Source: Tubulanus polymorphus (lineage: Eukaryota; Nemertea; Palaeonemertea; Tubulaniformes; Tubulanidae). Taken from it: DNA of 64,000 nt. The stretch is taken from contig NC_134029.1 of assembly GCF_964204645.1 (NCBI RefSeq), forward strand, positions 22,462,450 through 22,526,449. Direction: 5' to 3'. The first letter of the stretch is position 1. Every line of letters starts with the position of its first letter. A model generated the notes under the pieces. That model was not told the origin of the DNA. It saw only the letters and a list, made by a program, of their open reading frames with translations, and ran no database searches. Below are positions 55,598 to 64,000 of this stretch, piece after piece. Both the position numbers and the translations under genes were made by a program.

Positions 55598-55958
55598 ATG
55601 GCTGCGTTGTCTACTTCGAGTACTTTGATGCCTACGCTTTCAGACATAGTCGACGAGAAAGGAAATGTTTCCACTAACTTCACCCGGAAGCGGGTGCCGA
55701 TTTCGAATATCAGCGACGAATTACTGTTAACGTTCTATAGCCTGATATTCGTGTTGGCGGTCGTTGGAAATTCGTTAGTAATCGTGACATTAATACAAAA
55801 CAAAAGAATGCGTACGGTTACGAACGTTTTGCTGTTGAATTTGTCGATCAGCGATCTGTTGCTGGCAGTATTCTGCATGCCGTTCACATTAACCGGATAC
55901 TTACTGAGAAATTTCATCTTCGGTCCCGTCATTTGTCCGATGATTTTCTACTTACAAG
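55598..55958 (+). CDS. CCKR: Cholecystokinin/sulfakinin-type GPCR, first coding exon
   Basis: ATG at 55598 (aaATGg) opens 120 codons plus one base before the donor CAAG|GTAAGA. The N-terminus has sequons NVS, NFT and NIS. TM1 has the GNS motif (about residues 47-69). The first loop, NKRMRTVTNVLLLNL, is almost the CCK receptor sequence. TM2 carries SISDLLLAVFCMPF with the conserved Asp. FIFGPVICPMIFYLQ supplies Cys3.25 at the start of TM3. The family couples peptide ligands to G proteins at the plasma membrane. The remaining exons (ERY motif, TM4-7) are not in the window. CCK/sulfakinin type is strongly favoured; subtype is not determinable. Confidence 0.9.
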
Positions 55959-57228
55959 GTAAGACTTAACCTCTCAACCTGTTTATCTTATAAAGCCCCG
56001 TCTTAGTTCCCTAAGCTCCGTTTATAAGTGGAAAATGTCGATAATTACGACAAGCAACCGAGGCAAATTAGCACTTCGGTGTCTGATGTTTGGCATTGAA
56101 ATTACTTGTTGGTAATAGAAAAAACAATATATCAATCAATATTCGAATTTTTTTCGGGACTACCGTTAAAGCATACTCGGATGAGGAATTTGTAACATTT
56201 TTCCTATTTGGATTGAGGGCTTTTTTCCGTAAAATTGCGATGCTTTGATCGAAGAGTAAAGTAAACAAAATATAGATGAATATACTTTCAATTGGTAGAT
56301 AAAACTGAAAATGTTTGGATGGTTCGGCATCTCGGGGACCATGCGCGATGAAATATGTATGTGAAAATGATACTCTTGCCTGAAGAAAGGATCGATGAGT
56401 TTGTATTTCAAATCCCCCGAAGGATTTTACTTTTACTCAAACTTATAACGAAAAACACGTGAACTGTAAACGTCGGCGATCAGCGAGTCTGCTAGTATTA
56501 CCCCCAGACAGAGATTCAGCGATATCTGAAAATCGAGTTGGATTCGTAATTGTTGACGTACAAATCGTACACATAATCTATGTGTTATCGAGAAGTCTCC
56601 GAGCGATTGATGCGATCATTTTTCTATTCGCAGTTCAAAATTCGAATAAATCCCACTGAATAAAAATATCCTCATAGCCAGAAATTCGAGAATTTAAAGT
56701 TAGATTGTCATCATTTTGCAAGTAGAGAACACGATACATACAATAACGAATTACTTTTAGCGTCTATAGAAACGTTTTCGTACTTTTTATCATGTAGGTG
56801 CCGTATAGGTTTCCCTATGACGACTTATGGAATTGAAATATCTTAGATCTCCGCGCAAACTGAATAGCTCAAAATCGTTATAAATGCACACGTTCATATT
56901 TCACTAATAACGGCAAAGAACTATCGTCGTCTCGTTTCTTTCTCTCGATAAAACCTCTCGAAAACGTAAGAAAAGACTCTTGCCTTTTCAGCGACTGCCT
57001 TTCCGTCCTTGATATTGATTCGAGTAGAATATCATTTCCAATCCGCATTCTATTACACACGGCGCGGTGATCTGTCGTGTTTCTGTCTCGGGCAGGTTCG
57101 TTGCGAGCGCTGGGGGTTTTCTTTATCCCGTAGGCAGTTGTGTATCTGGCATTAATTCAGTGAATCGTTTTCCATACATGATTGTCGAATTATCAGAAGG
57201 TATGATTTTGTAATTTGGCGCGTTATTC

Positions 57229-57320
57229 TTAAGCCGGGCGTAGGTCGACCTTGCGACGCGACGCGATCGTCGCTGGCGGTCGCAGTGAGTCGCAAGCCGT
57301 CGCAAGGCCGACCTACGTTA
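57229..57320. mobile_element. GC-rich TIR module A, short copy
   Basis: TTAA then gccgggcgtaggtcgacctt at the left; ggccgacctacg then ttatatg at the right, so the outermost cccggc and right TTAA are lost. At about 92 bp it is little more than the two TIRs with a gcgatcgtcgctggcggtcg core. Confidence 0.8.
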
Positions 57321-58812
57321 TATGAGTTTGTCGCGACAACGGCTTCCCTGAGACAGGCGAATTGTTATCATTCCCGTTACATTAGATGTGTGAAAAATGT
57401 CCACAATAATTAGGTTAAAGTGCGATATTGCCGTGTCTGAGGACCATGAGACACTTCCTCCGTCGGTTAAGTGCTTACGCTGAATGGATTCTCCATTTTC
57501 TCACGGGAAGTACCTCGTCAATTACTGTCACGGTGAATTGTTTTTATCGATGCTGTAATTACCTGTTCACCTTACGAACAGGTAACCCCTACAAACTGGA
57601 TCCCCGAGGTATTGAGTAATGACGCCCCCGAGGTTCTACAATATTTGTTTATCCGTCAATATCGCTTGAAATCCTTTCTACTCGGTCCGACGTCGTCGAT
57701 CGCCATATTGGACCGTGGAGGAAAAAGATCATTAAGATCTGTCATCATCTTGCGAGATAAAAAGTTGAAGAAAATCCTGTCCAAGCCAAGCCAATATACA
57801 CGCACGTCGAGCAGACGCGATTCTTTATATATGCAATGGATCTAAATCCACCCAATTACGTTTTGCAATCAACTGGTGCGTGATTATGCAATTACTCCGA
57901 TCGATTGAAAGTATGTCTAGTTCCCTGATTTCACCGAGTCCCGCGAGGTTCATCTACATCGAAAACTTATTTCGACGAAACGGCGCGCGGTTTCCGTCGA
58001 TGCAGGTGATATGGACTGAAAAGGTCAATTCTCGCAGTCGATCTCTTTGCGTGCGATCGCGAATAACGCTATCTCGTTTTCGCTGTTCATTTGAGCGTAT
58101 ACACGTGAGACTCAGTAAATTTTTCATTAGCTTTTCCAGAATATTCAAAACCAACTCGTACTAATTGCGATGGTTTTGTAACGACTCTTAAAGAGCGCAA
58201 TGATGCAATACTCGGTGCATGGGAAACGACTGCTCGAGAAATGCACTACTGTAAATTGCCACGCGCGGAGAAAAGAATATTGTTAATGTTTATAACCTCT
58301 AAGAATACCTACTATTCCCGATTAACTGAAACGAACAGGTGGTCAACGAAACTAAAAACTTCTACTGAGATGTATCGGTTCGCTTGTTTTGTATCAATAA
58401 ACGACTGAACTTTCTCTGAGAGTTTCAAAGAATTTTTCTCACCCAACCGATATGCGCGACGACCTACAATTCATCTGAAATTTGTCCAAGGTCATAGATT
58501 CGAATTTGGTATCGTCTACTCAAATTATTCCCAGAATCTTTGTAATAGTCACGATAATCTAGAGCGATCCTTCGTATTCATGTAAATTAGCGCTAATGCG
58601 TGAAAATTAAGTTAACAGTTGTCGACTCGTTTGACCATCCTCCGGTATGTGTACTTTAACCAATCGCCTACATCGCGGGTTTTAAAAATCAACATGTTTT
58701 TCTTTTTCTAAATCTTTAGTATTCATCATTTCATCATTTCGTTTATTGTAACTTTGTACAAAGTACAGTATACAAATATCGTTCATGTAATACATAATAT
58801 AATATAGTGGCA

Positions 58813-59239
<427 letters not shown>

Positions 59240-62200
59240 GGATACATCATGGAGGTTCAAAGGCTGCTTTCAGAAACTTACATAATTTGACAAGAGTATA
59301 TTTTTTAAAATTTAGTATTTTGTAAAATCTCAAATAACAAACCATTTTCGAGCCGGTATATCTTTTTAAATGTTTGGAACTAGACTATAGTATTCTGTGT
59401 TTCATCCAATAAGAAGTAGGCAGTAAACATTTCAACGTGTTTAGAAAACAAAGCTTTCAATGCATATTATTCTTTTAAACGGTATACAATATATTGCTGA
59501 AAACGAACGTTTGATAAAAAAAAGAATTATCTATAGCTCGGATAACTCTTTGAACGCAGTATGAATATCAAACACGCCAGTTTTTATAACTGTGGTTACG
59601 AGATTCGATATAACTGCAATCATTCAGCATAAGCAAGGTAAGTCCAGCCACACGCAATATAACGCTGCGGTAATAATGGAAAAGAGTCTCGCCTGAGATC
59701 TCCTTCCGTCAAACAAACGCTTCAAGAAACCTACCCCGGAGCTTTTCGCTTCTTTCTTAAAATCAGCCGATGGAATGCGCGCATTTTCGTAAACTATATG
59801 TTATGCGATGATATACGTACAGCCGTATCCGGTCTCTAACTTCGAAGAAATCTACCAGAAATTGTGTATTATTTTTACGAAATATGATTACAACATTTCG
59901 CTTTTATATTTTCGCTCTTGCAGATTACAAATTCGTGTAGTCAGTTCTCTTTGGAGATTTCCCGTGACAATAAAGAATACTAGGAACGACGCTGTAATAA
60001 GCTAATTTGCATTATTATTTTAAGGTATGCTAATCCTACGACTAGACGAAATATAAAACTAAAATTCATATGCGACGACGCACGCTATAAACAACGTAGC
60101 CATCTTTGATTATTTCTTCATTTGCATATAACGTTCACACAAGCGGCGCTAACAGTCAAAAGACGTAGTGAAAATGAAATCTATTTATCTGTTCGTCTGA
60201 AAAGAGATACGTGACATGGACCAGTTCATCGTGCGAGTTCGCTTATTTCTTTTATCAGTTGCAACATCTATTTCATCCATATACTTTTCATATCATAAGC
60301 CAGTTGATGCTACCTTACCTTGTGTGAGCTGCAATATTTCATTTAATGCCTTAATGTTACACTTTTAAACGAGGGCGGACTTGTAAAAAGTCCTAAAACC
60401 GTGGTTGCAGTCGCTCACCAGGTGGCGAACATGTTGAAAATATGCTATAAGGAAGAAATAAACTTAAATCTAATTAAATGAAATGTCTAAATCAAATCCA
60501 ATTGAACTAATCGACTTAGTATTGCTTGGTATTATCTTAACTTCTATCAAGGACAATCAAAGCCTTGACTTAGATTTATCCGACTATATATTACACTTTC
60601 CAATATGGCAGCTTTTAGGCCGCCGGTCAACGAGAGTCATCATGATGTTCAGCCGTCGATACACATGCCATTCAGACCCATTACAACGCACCGATCTTCC
60701 ATCACAGCGTCCTCTCTTCATTCAATGGTCTCCCCCGACAAAAATTCAAAGCCACGACCAGGGGCCGTTCTCGATAGCGTTGCGTAGAGCTATCGGATTT
60801 ATATCGTGTTAAACGCATCCCGAGTGCTGCTGAGGGACGCCGTATTTACTGCGACCAGGAGGAAACAATCGTCGCCCAATTGATTTACGACGAATGAGGT
60901 CTGATGAAAAAGAGAGTGACGTATTGAATATACGATTCTGAGCACAGGCAACAGATTCCCTAAAACAATTGGCAGTTTCCTCGGTGCTCAATTAATCCTA
61001 TTGAAAGTACACGCAGAAAATCCAACTTCAACCGAACGAACGTCTTAATGTTTCAGCCATTCTTTTAAAGTTGAAAAGCTATAATGTATAAGTGAATGTA
61101 ACAGGTCGAAGGTATGATAAATACTTCGACACGAAGAAGTGATGTGTTCACAATCGTTTGCCAATTATGTCAATACATGTACTGTCTTTGCCGGCTAGAT
61201 ACAATTAGATGAGACAACATCAGAACCATTCATGCCTACACATAAATGAACAATCGCTCCTGGCGATGCGTCGTTATTTTACTGTTCTTATCAAAGGCGC
61301 GACGGTTACACAGAGTATCGAGCATTCTCGGAACGTTTCAAGTTTTACAACAACTGCAAAAACATTGGTTTGGTTATTTAACATGGATCCGAGAACGTGA
61401 GATGATTTTCAATTGTCGATATTGATCATGATAGGGGGTGCATTGGGAATATAAAGTCAGTCGTGTCTGGCAGCGAAGTTGTTTTTCTATATTAGGAAAA
61501 TATACCGACGACAAGTCACGACAAAACAAAGACATGTATTCCAATTAAATATGGCGTACATTTGTTACTGTTCGACGATATTCTCAGCGGTTGTGACGAA
61601 TGCCGTAAGTGGCCCTTTAATGTACCGTCTGACGTAGAAGTTGTTGTTGCCAGCGAAGCCGTTTTTAGAAGTATAGATCCGAAAATACGTTACTTGCAGA
61701 AAAAAAACTGTTATCTATGAAGCATTGTATTATACCTGAACAAACAACTGGACGGCGGCTACACAGGAAAATGTGTTATCCTTATTCCGCTTACCGAATG
61801 CTTGTAAATCGATATTCTCCACTTAACATTTGCTGCAGGGTCTGTTTGTTTACCGAAAAATATCGATGGATGTGTAATTATGAATGTCTTATCAGTTCTT
61901 ACTGTGTTAAGCATACGATGCGTTTCATCGCGTCGAAACACATTTAAATGTCTTTGTGTCCCTTTTGCTTGAATTTGCATGTATTGATTGTTCGTGAAAT
62001 GAACAATATTGTAATCCTCTTGCCCTCCCCGCAACCCTGGATCACTATCCAGACGCACTACCGAGCAAAATTGAATTTATAGACTGTGGAATATTTTAGC
62101 GCGCAGATTTCATCGCATTATCAGGCTAACTAAAAGGCTCTAACGATACTGCCCGATCCCACGGGTCGTCTTTTATCAAGTTAGGTATTCCGTCGTGTGA

Positions 62201-64000
62201 CCTTCGTGTCAGTGTCATTTAAAAGAAAAATAAACTGTCCCTGGTCGTGGCTTTAAATCTTTGTCGGGTAGACTATCGAAGAGAGGATTCTGTGTTGGAA
62301 GATTGTTGTGACGGAATGCGTTTGAATGGCATATGTATAACGTTCACCTCAGAGGCTGCAGCAAATCGAATAATGACAAATGATCGCGGGTGATTACGAA
62401 CGCACAGACTAAACGATTACTTCTCTTGTCGGCCCAAAGCTACGAGAGAGCTCATGGTCATATTTAGTATACAACTAAATATGAGCCTTTGCAGTTGATT
62501 CACTTGAAAAAATCTCCGAAACGATGTTCGGAAATGGTGCCAGTTTAGCGCTGGTCGGAATCAAAATATGGACTTAATGCGTAGTTTGTTTAAAAAAAAA
62601 GCTAATCACAAATTACTTCATCAAGTTTGGCTGTGATTCCTTTGTTATTCCTAAGCGTTTTTATTTTCGTCATTACTGAAAGCGACGGAACCGACGGAAT
62701 TACAATATTCTCCTGTACAAACACGTCATCTGTTATTCCAGCCTTTGTTGCGTTACGAAACTGATACCGCAAAATATGGACAGAGAAGAATATCGTGTTG
62801 AGATAGCGTATCGTCTAAAAACCGTTGATCTAAATATCGTATCGGAAAGAATTCTATCCAATAGATAAGAAAGAACTTGATGAAAAGAACACACGTGCGA
62901 AACCTGTAAGGGGAGAACTTATGTTTCTAGAATTACCGAGTTCGGCCGCGCAAACCATTCATAGGAGTGCAATTGATTCGAAATCTGTGAATGTTGTTAC
63001 TGAAAAATACACTTTAATTTAGATTAGTTCGTTGACATGTAAACAACCTGTCGTTTTGTAAACTGCGTTTGAAGTTTATCGTTTCTTCGCTTCGATAAAA
63101 CATATCATAGAACTTCGATACCTCGTTAAATCCCATTGATTATAATCGCTGAAATTATAACTATCTTTAAATCAGATTTTCATTAGATGGCGACAGTTTG
63201 GTCCGGAAAGGTCATGTTTTGCAGGAGGTTTAATTGCTTTGACAGGTAGAGATAAGTTATCGATATGGAACTGTGTCATCTGCGATGTGGGCTTCATCGC
63301 CTCCATTCGTTCGAAACTAAATTTCAAGGTTTTCAGAACAACCTTGAAAACTAGATTGAAATTCAAATATTTCGACGTGCCTTTTTAACCTTGAGCGATT
63401 ACTCACACGAGGAATTACTAGGATTAATTGAACTGGTTTAGAAGATGTTTCATCTCTGGAATGTCTCAATGTTAAATCACCTTGTCACATATCGGCGTGC
63501 ATCAGACGAGCATGGTGAGTGACAATAATCCCGCCAATATTTTCCGTTATATAAACAGGTTATAACCGGTTATGGCATTTTAATGGCATCATTTGTCAAG
63601 ACGTACCGCACATTTCTGTCGCTATTGTGACATTCCTGCAAAGGTTCGACATAGAACAAGAATAATTTGTATTTCTTCAGATGACGCACATTGTATCAGA
63701 TTGTCTCGAGATATAAGCCCGATGACAACAAAATCCTTAGCACGTTTGTATTTTTGAGTAAATCCTTTTTGGTGATTATTTCATCGAAATAAAACGTCCG
63801 AGTTTGCATTATGAAGCCAATTCGTGAATATTTTTAGATATTTTTCTTCACAATTTCAAGCGAGATTCATCGGCAGTGTCAAGGTCACGCAGTAGATGCA
63901 AATCAGCCAAATTTCCGCGCCGAGTACTCCAGGCGAAACGAAACGAGACTAGTAAAAATAAGTCTTCCGCTCATCCTTTGATATCTAAATGAACCACAGC

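Overview
This window is animal nuclear DNA. It is AT-rich, with spliced genes (GT..AG introns from under 100 bp to more than 5 kb), long TA microsatellites and many small inverted-repeat transposon relics. Gene content, intron size and receptor types suggest an invertebrate bilaterian, perhaps a lophotrochozoan such as a mollusc. That placement is an inference, because nothing in the window fixes the phylum.

Three protein-coding loci and one dead gene can be read. (1) On the + strand, about 8.2-24.9 kb (possibly from 2.48 kb), lies an APBB/Fe65 gene: an acidic N-terminus, a WW domain and two PTB domains. All exon phases are consistent. It has two alternative 3'-terminal exons and a candidate 6-nt microexon inside PTB1, at the position where vertebrate APBB1 has its neuronal Arg-Glu microexon. 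(2) On the - strand, 47.4 down to 36.1 kb, 15 phase-consistent exons encode 504 residues of a TBC1D19 orthologue, lacking only the last ~24 residues. (3) On the + strand at 55.6 kb lies the first coding exon of a cholecystokinin/sulfakinin-type GPCR (N-terminus through the start of TM3). The rest lies outside the window. (4) On the - strand, 35.55-34.61 kb, lies an intronless class A GPCR pseudogene with one nonsense codon and three frame changes.

TBC1D19 and the CCK-type receptor are divergent neighbours, about 8.2 kb apart from start codon to start codon. Human TBC1D19 and CCKAR are also adjacent and divergent on 4p15.2, and APBB2 lies elsewhere on human 4p. The arrangement therefore looks like an ancient linkage.

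The 29.9-33.9 kb segment is a GC-rich repeat island. A 1,413-bp tandem duplication carries two nested foldback elements flanked by TTAA-like sites, and relatives of these occur at 33.6 and 57.2 kb. Three copies of a TTAA-flanked piggyBac-like MITE, several other foldbacks, a 25-bp x 16 minisatellite and four TA arrays make up much of the remaining recognisable non-coding sequence. I saw no rRNA, convincing tRNA, CRISPR, virus or operon-like structure, and no wholly new system. The most notable signals are the microexon, the duplicated last exon and the conserved gene pair.
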